A DNA stretch of 64,000 nucleotides from JADHMP01 sp016779985 (GTDB lineage: Bacteria > Bacteroidota > Bacteroidia > Flavobacteriales > Flavobacteriaceae): contig JADHMP010000004.1 in NCBI GenBank assembly GCA_016779985.1, positions 62,001 through 126,000 on the forward strand. Direction: 5' to 3'. The translations under genes were made by a program, and so were the position numbers. Position 1 is the stretch's first letter; each line of letters opens with the position of its first letter. Positions 46,301 through 54,101 of this stretch are shown here, piece after piece. Under the pieces are notes generated by a model. That model searched no databases. It was not told the DNA's origin and saw only the letters and a list, made by a program, of their open reading frames with translations.

Positions 46301-49300
46301 ACAGAAGCCATTTTAAGCCCTAATAATTTAACCTTTACTCCTCTAAATTATAACACTCCTCAAGATATTTCAATTACTCCACAACAAGATTTTATTATAG
46401 ATGGGGACATCACATTCACTGCAAGTTTGACTGTTGATGGAGTACTAACAACAAATTGTTATTCCACTCTTTCGGATGAGCTTATTACGATCACTATCTT
46501 AGATGAAGATAGTGTTGGATTTTTCATTACCCCCCTAGATAATATTACTGATGAAAACGGAGATACGGGAAGTTTTTCAATTCAATTAACAGCAATTCCA
46601 ACAGCATCCGTTACACTAGGGCTAAGTTCAAATGATGCTACTGAAGGGGCTGTTCAAAGTGAAGTTGTTTTTACTCCAGCCAATTGGAATATTCCACAAA
46701 CTATAGTTGTTACCGGGCAACCAGATCCAATCCCTATTCATGATGGGGCAATCAACTATTTTGTGATCACAGGAAATGTGAGTTCGACTGATGTTAATTA
46801 TAATGCGCTTGATGGATCTACTATACCAGACGTTCCTTTTACGAATCAAGACAATAACGCTCCTGGGATAGTCATTAATGTTGTGGGAGGAGACACAACA
46901 ACTAACGAATCTGGTGATACCATGATTGTTGAATTCACTTTGTTGTCACAGCCTTTGGGAGGGGCAGATGTTTCACTTCCATTAAGTTTGAGTGGTCCTA
47001 CAGGAGAAGCTAGTTTAAGCACTTCTCTACTTGTTATCGAAAATGCAAACTGGAACGACCCTTCTCTCAATAGGGTCATCATCACTGGGCTAGATGACAA
47101 TGTGAAAGATGGAGATATCCCAATGATATTAGTCACAGGAAACCCCCAGTCTTTAGACACACCCTATGATGATCTTGAGGATACTGATATAGCTAATGTA
47201 GCCTTTCAAAATTTAGACAATGATAATGCGGGATATTCATTAACCCCAATTTCAAATAATTTACTAGAAGAGGGAAATAGTGCCTATTTTTCAATTGTAT
47301 TGGATGCAGCTCCTCTATCCACAGTCCGATTCACTATTACAGCCAACGATTCTTCAGAAGCAATATTAGCAGGAGGGTATGATCAAATCACATTCTCGAG
47401 CTCTAATTGGAATGTACCTCAACGCGTTTATATAAACAGTGAAGACGATTTTGAAATTGACGGAGATCAAATTAGCATTATCAATGTTGCTGTTAATCCT
47501 TCTTCAGACTCTCTGTTTGCGTCACTTTCTGCTCAAAGTCTAGCTGTAATTACTGAAGATAATGATGCTGCAGGAGTCATTATTACACCTCGTGATCCAC
47601 TAACAAGTGAAGACGGTGAAAAAGGATTTTTTGAAATTCAACTTAAAACGAAGCCTACTGCTCCCGTTTCTATATTTTTTGAAAGTTCAAATAGTTTGGA
47701 AGCATCGGTAGAGACATCAGTCGTTTTTGACTCAACCAATTGGAATGTTCCACAAAAAATTGTAGTTGTTGGGCTTGATGACGATCCTCCCGTTGCAGAT
47801 GGTGCTCAAAATTATACAATCAATATTATTCAACTCATTAGTATTGATTCATATTATAATGCATTAGCTATTGATCAACTCCCTACAGTTGCAATGATTA
47901 ATCAAGATAATGACTCACCGGCTGTAATTTTAAAAGTATATGATGATGACTATGCCACTTCAGAGGCTCAAGATTCTATCCGAATAGGATTTAAATTAGT
48001 ATCCAAGCCAACGTCAAATGTGACCGTTCCTCTTAGTTTAGGACTCCATCCTGACGAGATGACTTTGATGCAAAGTCAGATAATCATAACCCCCTCTGGA
48101 TGGGATAACTTTGAAAGTAATACAGTATATCTTGTTGGAGTTGATGATCCACTAATCGACGGTGATCAAGAAGTATCATTTATTACTGGGGCACCTAGTT
48201 CAAGTGATTCTTTTTATGCTAGTTTAACGGCAGATCAAATAGCAGATTTAACATTACAAAATTTAGATGATGATATTGCGGCTCTGGAAATTTCAGAACC
48301 TGAAGTTTTAAGTGAAGATCAAAACAACACTTCCATTACAGTTGCATTAGCCACTATCCCAAATGATAAAGTAGTTTTAATTATCGAAGTTTCAGACCCC
48401 ACAGAAGTGCTCCTTTTGCAAACTCAATTGAATTTTGATGTTTCAGACTGGTTTGTGCCTCAAACATTAGCTCTTTTTGGTGTAGACGACCCCTATTTTG
48501 ATGGAAACATCTCTTCCTATTTGAGTATTAGACCCTCTACAGAAACATTGGATACCAATTATTCAATGTTGCCAGAACAGCAAGTAGCTTTGCTCACCTT
48601 AGATAATGAAATAGACACTGATGATGATGGGGTGGAAGACACTAAAGACAATTGCCCAAACAGCATTAATCCTACTCAGGAGGATATGGATCAAGACGGG
48701 ATTGGAGATCTTTGTGATGACGATATTGATGGGGATGGCGTTTTAAATAGTAAAGAAATTGATGACAATACTAATCCAAGAAACAATTGTAGTTTCTTAG
48801 AAGAAAGCATCACTTTACCCATTACAAGTCCAAAAGATTGTGACAATGACGGGGTTGCGAATGCCTTAGATTTAGACGACGATAATGACGGCATATTAGA
48901 CACACTTGAGTCAGATTTTGATTTTGACCAAGATGGTATTCCTAATAGTTTGGATCTTGATAGTGACAATGATGGATGTTTGGATGTCATAGAAGCAGGG
49001 TTTGATGATGCAGATGCAGATGGTGTTTTAGGGACTTCACCCATTCAAACAGATGGTGAAGGGTTGGTTGTGGGCCAAGGGGGATATGAACCCCCCATTG
49101 ACATTAATAATAATGCGCGCTATGATTTTCTTGAAACGATAGAAACTCTTGAAATTCAATCGCCTTCTGAAAGGCAAGTTTCTTTTGAAAAGAATGTCCC
49201 TCTAGTGTTGAACTATTCACTACTAATTTCTAATAACATTGAGCTTGAATGGCAAAGTGATTTTGGAGAAAATAGTTGGAACAGTCTACAAGAAGGGGTG

Positions 49301-49729
49301 CAATATATTGGTGTCAACTCATCTCAATTAACCATAACAAATCCAGATGAAACCATGTCGGGATGGCAATTTCGACTGAAAGCAAGTTTAGTCTATGCAG
49401 CTTGTGAAACATTTATTTTTAGTGATCCAATACAAATTGTCAACGAAGCGCTTACCTTTTTGAATGCCTTTTCTCCAAATGGAGATGGAATTAATGATAC
49501 TTGGGAAATTGAAGGGGCTTTGTCTTTTCCAAACAACAGACTCACTATATACAACAGATGGGAACAAAAAGTTTTTGAAAAGTCAAATTATCAAAACGAT
49601 TGGAATGGAACCACAAACAGGATAAACAATTCCAACACAAATGAATTACCTAACGGTGTATATTTCTATTTCTTTGAGGAAGAACCTAATGGGAGGCTTC
49701 ACAAAGGATTTATTTTTCTTAAAAGATGA
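43355..49729 (+). CDS. Giant T9SS-secreted adhesin with Calx-beta-like repeats
   Basis: 2124 residues. Signal peptide to about 21; an IgGFc-binding-like N-terminal region (about 30-490: GGRDYGIDQIVPIDRVGTEY; VYAFQGIGGTGNSANQALFF); thrombospondin type 3 calcium motifs near 566 and 772; an Ig-like segment (845-945); seven 110-122-residue repeats (943-1752, see separate entry); more calcium motifs (1754-1888); an Ig-like segment; and a T9SS type B sorting domain (2036-2124: NAFSPNGDGINDTWEIEG). The protein would be exported by T9SS and anchored at the surface. TTG at 43355 must be the start, since TAG directly precedes it. It overlaps the PorP/SprF gene by 4 bp. Confidence 0.93.
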   Translation: MIKKTVAFFVFFLVAFCSRGQLSTIHYIPPITSSDDNRNEYPNEQSIFISTPSTANINFTIQPVGEPTSNYITGTLNKTNPVEYAISGGRDSRFHVRKGSISTVLNNMGFIIQTSEPSYVSVRIRSADELQAGALVSKGSVGLGKVFRAGMFTNGTINSLSTMMNFISIMATKDNTNVTFSDIQAGVNLYNFSQRPLTANYSTTIKLDRGETYVLAADIIENTSYPAALVGALISSDQEIAVNVGSTNGTFDNGTQGGRDYGIDQIVPIDRVGTEYIFLKGDGYDDIENIVIVVHEDNTAIYINGNSTAVATKNAGEYHLIEGTNYTTDESLYVSTSKPVYAFQGIGGTGNSANQALFFVPPLSCNVAGTLETIPKINEVGNANNFTGKVFLYTNNGATVTLTDDDNTNASISGVLAGGVNVDSRSITGANYIAYEITNLDGDVSFFSDKELYVNYFNINGAATSGGFYAGFNSDPQVDLDRPDVSGDFCLPNVQLLASGVQNLDSFSWYFDALSGGGFVSLNNANNPFLPSLPGKYKLIGQTQCGSNPIQYYESDPVTVSNCPPDFDSDGVNDNIDLDIDNDGILNNYESLGEVLINVSDPLNPSTAQGDSFSTTFTSTGASSLSGDGIGNLTSTVAVGASSNILRYAFGSPLNVELSPSLGASRTVLDDESFSFQSLPTSKTITLLNPDNQLLIDIDFDGIFESGITEFSANQISFKYNSTPSGNTPSTFHAEQIESVEFIHTNNNTTQISSLDINIKLSHYQRDTDLKGDADAYDLDSDDDGCYDTREAGFLDEDSNGILGLNPVSVDANGRVTGQGGYTRPADGNSNGVDDFLQQGSILSFTAQPQAQSVCISETALFFVGTTPTSSSFVYQWQQLDGSNWNDLSNGGSYTGATSQVLFITPTDLSLHQKQYRVKVWSTDYICPIISNPTQLFVGTPALLLSALNLIEGESGTVQTIQLSLVSTPTSDVVFNLSNPDPTEAILSPNNLTFTPLNYNTPQDISITPQQDFIIDGDITFTASLTVDGVLTTNCYSTLSDELITITILDEDSVGFFITPLDNITDENGDTGSFSIQLTAIPTASVTLGLSSNDATEGAVQSEVVFTPANWNIPQTIVVTGQPDPIPIHDGAINYFVITGNVSSTDVNYNALDGSTIPDVPFTNQDNNAPGIVINVVGGDTTTNESGDTMIVEFTLLSQPLGGADVSLPLSLSGPTGEASLSTSLLVIENANWNDPSLNRVIITGLDDNVKDGDIPMILVTGNPQSLDTPYDDLEDTDIANVAFQNLDNDNAGYSLTPISNNLLEEGNSAYFSIVLDAAPLSTVRFTITANDSSEAILAGGYDQITFSSSNWNVPQRVYINSEDDFEIDGDQISIINVAVNPSSDSLFASLSAQSLAVITEDNDAAGVIITPRDPLTSEDGEKGFFEIQLKTKPTAPVSIFFESSNSLEASVETSVVFDSTNWNVPQKIVVVGLDDDPPVADGAQNYTINIIQLISIDSYYNALAIDQLPTVAMINQDNDSPAVILKVYDDDYATSEAQDSIRIGFKLVSKPTSNVTVPLSLGLHPDEMTLMQSQIIITPSGWDNFESNTVYLVGVDDPLIDGDQEVSFITGAPSSSDSFYASLTADQIADLTLQNLDDDIAALEISEPEVLSEDQNNTSITVALATIPNDKVVLIIEVSDPTEVLLLQTQLNFDVSDWFVPQTLALFGVDDPYFDGNISSYLSIRPSTETLDTNYSMLPEQQVALLTLDNEIDTDDDGVEDTKDNCPNSINPTQEDMDQDGIGDLCDDDIDGDGVLNSKEIDDNTNPRNNCSFLEESITLPITSPKDCDNDGVANALDLDDDNDGILDTLESDFDFDQDGIPNSLDLDSDNDGCLDVIEAGFDDADADGVLGTSPIQTDGEGLVVGQGGYEPPIDINNNARYDFLETIETLEIQSPSERQVSFEKNVPLVLNYSLLISNNIELEWQSDFGENSWNSLQEGVQYIGVNSSQLTITNPDETMSGWQFRLKASLVYAACETFIFSDPIQIVNEALTFLNAFSPNGDGINDTWEIEGALSFPNNRLTIYNRWEQKVFEKSNYQNDWNGTTNRINNSNTNELPNGVYFYFFEEEPNGRLHKGFIFLKR
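46180..48612 (+). repeat. Seven tandem Calx-beta-like repeats in the adhesin
   Basis: Each unit follows the plan: T/S-E-D/N-G near the start, F-x-I-x-L-x-x-x-P, V-F-x-x-x-N-W-x-x-P-Q, D-x-x-x-D-G, and ends N-x-D-N/D. Examples are FTPANWNIPQTIVVTG, FSSSNWNVPQRVYINS and FDSTNWNVPQKIVVVG. Unit boundaries fall near 46180, 46512, 46855, 47227, 47569, 47917 and 48271. Units are clearly diverged from each other in DNA, but parts of units 2-4 have a near-identical scrambled copy at 52894-53306. Confidence 0.8.
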
Positions 49730-50670
49730 GGCAATTGACAAAACATAAAATAGGGGCATTTTTCTTTTTCCTTCTTCTAGGGAAAAGTCTTCTTTGGGCG
49801 CAGCAAGAAGTAAGTTTCAATCAATACATGTTTTTGCATCAAACGATAAATGCAGGCTATGCAGGGTCAAAAAACTATGGTAGCCTAACTGCAATAAATC
49901 GCTCACAGTGGGTTGGGTTTGAGGGAGGTCCCTCCACACAAAGTTTTTCATACAACAGAGCAAGAGGAAAAAAGAATATGGGGTTTGCTATAAGTGGCCT
50001 TTATGATCGCATAGGACCTATAACCACATCTCAAGCAGCTTTTGATGTGTCTTATCAACTCAAATTGAACAACAAGGAACATTATTTAGGAGTAGGTTTA
50101 AAACTGTCTTCGATTTGGTTGTCTTTAAATGAATCAATTTTGATTGCAAAAACATTAGGAGATCCCGCTTTATTTTCTAATTCTAATCAGATTGATCCTA
50201 ATATTGGTTTTGGAATTTATTATCAAACGCCAAAGTTTTATGCAGGATTTTCAATGCCTAAAATGATAGAAAACCCTGAAGTTTTTATTCAGCGGCACGC
50301 CTTTTTTATTGCAGGCAATCTTCTAAAAGTAGGAGAATCGCTTGAATTGAAAACAAGTCTTTTATTCAGAAGAACAGAGGGTGTTCCGTTAGGATATGAC
50401 ATAAGTTCTTTGTTATACTTTAATAGAACACTTTGGGTAGGTCCCCAAATCAAAAATGTGAATAATTTGAGTAGCCCTTTTTCACAATCAGGTGTTGGAT
50501 TAAGTTTTTTGGGAGGTGTTCATCTTGGACAATCATTGAGCCTGGGCTATGCCTATGGGAACGCCGTGGGTATATCAAATGCTGAAAATGTTAGTTCTCA
50601 TGAAATTTTTTTACGATATGATTTATCTCCAAAAGTTTTAGGTATCTTACGTTCACCCAGACTTTTCTAA
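49726..50670 (+). CDS. PorP/SprF family type IX secretion membrane protein
   Basis: 314 residues with a signal peptide (ending LLWAQ) and the family start EVSFNQYMFLHQTINAGYAGSKNYGSLTAINRSQWVGFEGGPSTQ, followed by a beta-barrel ending in a C-terminal phenylalanine. In F. johnsoniae SprF is needed to secrete the type B adhesin SprB; homologues next to other adhesins are taken to serve their neighbour. Translationally coupled to the adhesin gene (ATGA overlap) and 3 bp before the OmpA gene. Confidence 0.95.
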   Translation: MRQLTKHKIGAFFFFLLLGKSLLWAQQEVSFNQYMFLHQTINAGYAGSKNYGSLTAINRSQWVGFEGGPSTQSFSYNRARGKKNMGFAISGLYDRIGPITTSQAAFDVSYQLKLNNKEHYLGVGLKLSSIWLSLNESILIAKTLGDPALFSNSNQIDPNIGFGIYYQTPKFYAGFSMPKMIENPEVFIQRHAFFIAGNLLKVGESLELKTSLLFRRTEGVPLGYDISSLLYFNRTLWVGPQIKNVNNLSSPFSQSGVGLSFLGGVHLGQSLSLGYAYGNAVGISNAENVSSHEIFLRYDLSPKVLGILRSPRLF

Positions 50671-50673
50671 ACA

Positions 50674-52821
50674 ATGAATAAGACAACGATACTTCTTTTT
50701 GTTTTTCTTTCTTTTATAGGCAACAGCCAAAAGAATTTGTCAGAAACAGTTTCTCGAAGTATCAATTGGGGGAATTATTATTATAGTAATCAAGCCTATA
50801 AAAAAGCCATTGCTCAATGGAAAAAAACATACAACACTTTGTCGCCCGAAACTTTGCTTTTGCTTTCAAAAGCATATGCTAAAATGGGTCAAAAGGACAG
50901 TGCTCAATTTCATTTGAGTCAAATTATTGATTCCCGTCATGTAGGGGTAGAAGATTATTATTTTTACGCTAGCCTGCTCTCAGAAGATGAAGTTTTGGCA
51001 AAAGAATATAGAGACAAAGCTTCACTATTACCTCTTGAAAAAAGAAACCCTAAAGAGCCAGAAGAAAAGACTGAAGACAGTTTGCTCATAAATCTGAAAA
51101 GAAACACACCCCTTTCAGAATTTGGAGCCAATATAGTTCCTCAAGGAGATCAGTTAACCTTTTATTTCTTGACACCTCAAAAAGAAGAATGGTCAAAAAA
51201 AATGCGAAGAAGAGTAATAAGCAGTTCAGAAGTATACAATCTTCACAGAGGAAAGTTAACCCCGAACTTTGAAATTGATGAAGAAGTTATTTTGCCAACC
51301 AATCTGAATTCTATTTTTCAAGAGGGTCCCATTGCAGTGGATACTCTCCAAAAAATAATTTTTCTCTCTCGCAGTAGTGGTAAAATAGACAATAACAATA
51401 AAGTTCAAGTTGATCTTTATCGCTACAACTATGCTAAGTCCAACCAAATTCCCACTCCTATGCCTTTAAACATGGCTGGCTATAGTAGCCTTCATCCAGC
51501 AGTTGATTATCAAAATAATAGGCTTATTTTCTCCAGCGATCGTCCTGGGGGATTGGGTGGAATGGATCTTTATTATATTCCTTTGGACCAAACTGACGAA
51601 TCAATTGAGCCAGTCAATCTAGGTACTGATATCAATACTGATAATAACGAAACCTTCCCTTTTATTACTTCAGATGGAACCCTTTTCTATACTAATGAAG
51701 CCAAAAACAGAAACGGTGATTTTGACATTAATATGGCAATTAAAGGGCCTGAAGATCGGTGGAAAACTTTTTTATTGCCTGAGCCCTACAATTCTAAAAT
51801 GGACGATTTCTCTTTTGCTCTTCTTTTGGAGCAAGGGCTTGGAAGTCTTTCTTCAAACCGACCCGGAGGTAAGGGTAATGATGATCTTTATATGTTCTAT
51901 TTTAAGCCTCAAATGAAAGCCATAGAAGAAGACTATACCTTTTCATTAAAAGACACCTTAGTAGTTCCTTTTGAGGGAGTTCTAACCAATGACCTAGAAT
52001 TGATGTATGACCAAGATCCTCTTACACTTCTCGTAGAGAAGCAAGCTGTTTTATTAGATGAACCAAAAAATGGTCGTGTTCAATTGAATAAAAATGGTTC
52101 TTTTCTGTATAAAGCCACAACCTCTAAACCTGTTTTAGATTCTTTTGCCTACCAGATCCAATCTGATTTCTCTACTTCAAAAAAGGCTTGGGTCCGGCTG
52201 ATTCCGAAAGAGGAGTCTATTCCTGAAGCGATAGTGGAAACTTTTTGCCCCATATATTATGATTTGGATAAAAATAATTTAAAAGAGTTTTATCAAGACC
52301 GAGCAGACGCAGTGATTGATGTGATGAATCAGTACCCCGAAATGGAAGTAGAGATGATCTCTTCCACAGACTGTCTTGGAAGTGCGAGTTATAATTTGAA
52401 GTTATCAGAACGAAGAACACAAACTATTTTAAATTATGTGAGACCACATATATCTAATCCAGAACGTTTGCGAGGAAAAGGCATAGGCGAGTCTACAATC
52501 CCAAATAATGACAATAAAAACTATACCCTTTTTGCTGGTCATTTTCAGAACCTATCCACTGCCATAAGAAAACAAAAAAGACTCTTAGATCAAGGATTAG
52601 CAACAACCCTTAGAATCAAAAGAGATAGCATTTATGCGTTGGTCGTTCAAAACTATGATTATGCTTATGCCGCCCGTAAAGCAAAAGCGGCCCTCACAAA
52701 ACAAGGGTTTGATTTAGTAATCATACCCTGTGACTGTTATCAAGAAACAGAAGAGGTACACCAAGAACAACGCAAAACGATTTTTAATATCATTACAATT
52801 GGAAGAAAAGAGCTAAAATAA
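50674..52821 (+). CDS. OmpA-family protein with TPR, PD40 propeller, cadherin-like and nested SPOR-like domains
   Basis: 715 residues: signal peptide to about 19, TPR-like helices (25-90), a PD40 propeller (about 145-410: IFSSDRPGGLGGMDLYYIP; TPFITSDG-type blades), a cadherin-like/Big_9 domain (about 420-510: VLTNDLELMYDQDPLTLLVE; NGRVQLNKNGSFLYKA), then an OmpA peptidoglycan domain starting YYDLDKNNLKEFY. After GIGESTIPN the OmpA domain is interrupted by a SPOR-like segment (about 616-685: YTLFAGHFQNLSTAIRKQKR; YAARKAKAALTKQGFDLVII) before it resumes with HQEQRKTIFNI. It should tie the adhesin secretion module to peptidoglycan. Third gene of the operon. Confidence 0.9.
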   Translation: MNKTTILLFVFLSFIGNSQKNLSETVSRSINWGNYYYSNQAYKKAIAQWKKTYNTLSPETLLLLSKAYAKMGQKDSAQFHLSQIIDSRHVGVEDYYFYASLLSEDEVLAKEYRDKASLLPLEKRNPKEPEEKTEDSLLINLKRNTPLSEFGANIVPQGDQLTFYFLTPQKEEWSKKMRRRVISSSEVYNLHRGKLTPNFEIDEEVILPTNLNSIFQEGPIAVDTLQKIIFLSRSSGKIDNNNKVQVDLYRYNYAKSNQIPTPMPLNMAGYSSLHPAVDYQNNRLIFSSDRPGGLGGMDLYYIPLDQTDESIEPVNLGTDINTDNNETFPFITSDGTLFYTNEAKNRNGDFDINMAIKGPEDRWKTFLLPEPYNSKMDDFSFALLLEQGLGSLSSNRPGGKGNDDLYMFYFKPQMKAIEEDYTFSLKDTLVVPFEGVLTNDLELMYDQDPLTLLVEKQAVLLDEPKNGRVQLNKNGSFLYKATTSKPVLDSFAYQIQSDFSTSKKAWVRLIPKEESIPEAIVETFCPIYYDLDKNNLKEFYQDRADAVIDVMNQYPEMEVEMISSTDCLGSASYNLKLSERRTQTILNYVRPHISNPERLRGKGIGESTIPNNDNKNYTLFAGHFQNLSTAIRKQKRLLDQGLATTLRIKRDSIYALVVQNYDYAYAARKAKAALTKQGFDLVIIPCDCYQETEEVHQEQRKTIFNIITIGRKELK

Positions 52822-52847
52822 ATCAACTTATTTTTCTAAAAACCTTT

Positions 52848-52897
52848 ATTGGCTAAATTATTCCAAATGACGATATACCTCCTATTATAGGACTCCA
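52848..52897. repeat. Scrap of the DUF6146 gene, diverged copy
   Basis: 50 bp matching 56364-56413, which lies inside the DUF6146 gene, with only a few mismatches. It follows 26 bp after the OmpA stop and joins the adhesin scrap at the shared hexamer ACTCCA. Confidence 0.8.
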
Positions 52898-53306
52898 GCC
52901 AATTGGAATATTCCACAAACTATAGTTGTTGCCGGGCAACCAGATCCAATAATGTTAATTATAATGCGCTTGATGGATCGACTATACCAGACGCTTCACT
53001 TTCTTTAAGTTTGAGTGGTCCTAGAGGAGAAACTAGTTTAAGCACTTCTCTACTTGTTATCGAAAATGCAAACTGGAACGACCCTTCTCTCAATAGGGTC
53101 GTCATCACTGGGCTAGACGACAATGTGAAAGATGGAGGTGTCCCAATGATATTAGTCACAGTAAACCCTCAGTCTTTAGACACACCCTATGATGATCTAG
53201 AGGATACTGATGTAGCCTTTCAAAATTTAGGCGATGATAATGCGGGATATTCAATTACCCCAATTTCAAATAATTTACTAGAAGAGGGAAATTCTGCCAC
53301 AATGAA
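52894..53306 (+). pseudogene. Rearranged copy of adhesin repeats 2-4
   Basis: This stretch copies 46676-47288 of the adhesin gene at roughly 96% identity outside the gaps, but with three deletions: about 70 bp after CCAGATCCAA, about 160 bp after CCAGACG, and 9 bp (ATAGCTAAT) near 53211. The frame from 52957 reads through most of it (VNYNALDGSTIPD; SLLVIENANWNDPSLNRVV; DNAGYSITPISNNLLEEG) and ends at 53328. It has no signal peptide and no promoter. It is a silent partial copy of the adhesin, in the same orientation, 6.2 kb downstream of its source. Confidence 0.88.
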
Positions 53307-53330
53307 TTATAGCCGTTGTTGTTTGTAGTT

Positions 53331-53759
53331 TTATTTGTTTTTTAACGTGAAAATTCGACTCTCTTTTTCCTGAAACCCTAGTTTATTATACAAATGGATT
53401 GCATGAGTCCTGTGATCTTCTGTAAATAATAAAATTTCTGATAATTCTTTTTCCTTACCAATTTCCAGTAACTTTTGCATGAGTTTTTTTCCGATACCCT
53501 TTCCTCTTGAGTTTTTATCTACAACAACATCTTCTATCCACCCTTTATTTCCAGATATTACTTTATAAATACACATAGAGGCAATTCCAATAATTTTATC
53601 ATTTTCTATACAGTAAGCCATGGTAATTTGATTTTTATTTCCAACAATTTTATGCAGTTGAATTTGCTTTGTGTGTGGGCTTAATTGCTTAAATAATTCA
53701 GAGATTTGGTCTTGTAGAATTGAATTTAAATCCTCTTCTTTTAAAACATCTATTTTCAT
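53331..53759 (-). CDS. GNAT family N-acetyltransferase
   Basis: 142 residues of the GNAT fold, transferring an acetyl group from acetyl-CoA. The acetyl-CoA loop is VVDKNSRGKGIGKKLMQKLL (about 84-103, R-G-x-G-I-G), followed by LLFTEDHRTHAIHLYNKLGF with the catalytic-tyrosine region. Substrate unknown; general GNATs of this size act on small amines or protein N termini. It is intact, inserted between the silent adhesin copy and a second adhesin scrap, which suggests it is cargo of the rearranged region. Confidence 0.88.
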   Translation of the reverse strand: MKIDVLKEEDLNSILQDQISELFKQLSPHTKQIQLHKIVGNKNQITMAYCIENDKIIGIASMCIYKVISGNKGWIEDVVVDKNSRGKGIGKKLMQKLLEIGKEKELSEILLFTEDHRTHAIHLYNKLGFQEKESRIFTLKNK

Positions 53760-53776
53760 TCTATTCGGTTTGGTAA

Positions 53777-53838
53777 CATGCTAATAACCCCTTTTTGCCT
53801 TCTCTTCCAGGAAAGTATAAGTAAATTGGTCAAACACA
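53777..53838 (+). repeat. Second adhesin scrap
   Basis: About 60 bp matching adhesin positions 44926-44986 with one clear mismatch, from ATGCTAATAACCCC to GGTCAAACACAA. Its last bases coincide with the first bases of the 52-bp direct repeat. Confidence 0.85.
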
Positions 53839-53881
53839 AAAATAGTTAAAAGCAAAAACTTTTGATTTTACAATTTACCCG
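53830..53881 (+). repeat. 52-bp direct repeat, left copy
   Basis: Matches 55343-55394 at 50 of 52 positions, starting TCAAACACAAAAATAG and ending CAATTTACCCG. It contains a small hairpin (AAAAG/CTTTT). The pair bounds a unit of about 1.5 kb carrying one gene. Confidence 0.9.
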
Positions 53882-53896
53882 CTATTGCTTATACAC
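53877..53896 (+). repeat. Outer inverted repeat, left end
   Basis: 20 bp (ACCCGCTATTGCTTATACAC) whose reverse complement matches 55303-55322 at 18 of 20 positions. Confidence 0.8.
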
Positions 53897-54077
53897 TTTG
53901 TTGGCTGCTGGCTTTCTTTTCCGCAAACTTGCTAGCGTTGGCGTGAAAGCTCTTTTTATTTTTTGAGGCACGAGAGAAATGAAATGTGCTTGACTGTGCG
54001 GTTGAATTCGCTTGCAGGTAACGGATTGGATGTGCCCAGCGTCTCCGGCATAGGAGGATATGCTGTGGTCACATCTT

Positions 54078-54087
54078 GTTATAGGTC
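54078..54087 (+). repeat. Inner inverted repeat, left end
   Basis: GTTATAGGTC, exact reverse complement of 55288-55297. It lies 14 bp past the stop of the enclosed glycosidase-like gene. Confidence 0.7.
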
Positions 54088-54101
54088 GTATTTAATTTAG
54101 T

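Larger units (their letters stand above)
53760..54101. other. Mosaic intergenic region
   Basis: Holds, in order, an adhesin scrap (53777-53838), a 52-bp direct repeat (53830-53881), an outer inverted repeat (53877-53896), a block visibly richer in G+C with hairpins (53897-54077, for example CTCC/GGAG at 54043-54056 inside CAGC/GCTG at 54037-54065), and an inner inverted repeat (54078-54087). No ORF of coding character. Confidence 0.7.

Noticed and set aside
46180..48612. Adhesin repeats as a CRISPR-like or simple DNA repeat array
   Set aside because: They are protein repeats of 110-122 residues, diverged at DNA level and in frame with the adhesin.
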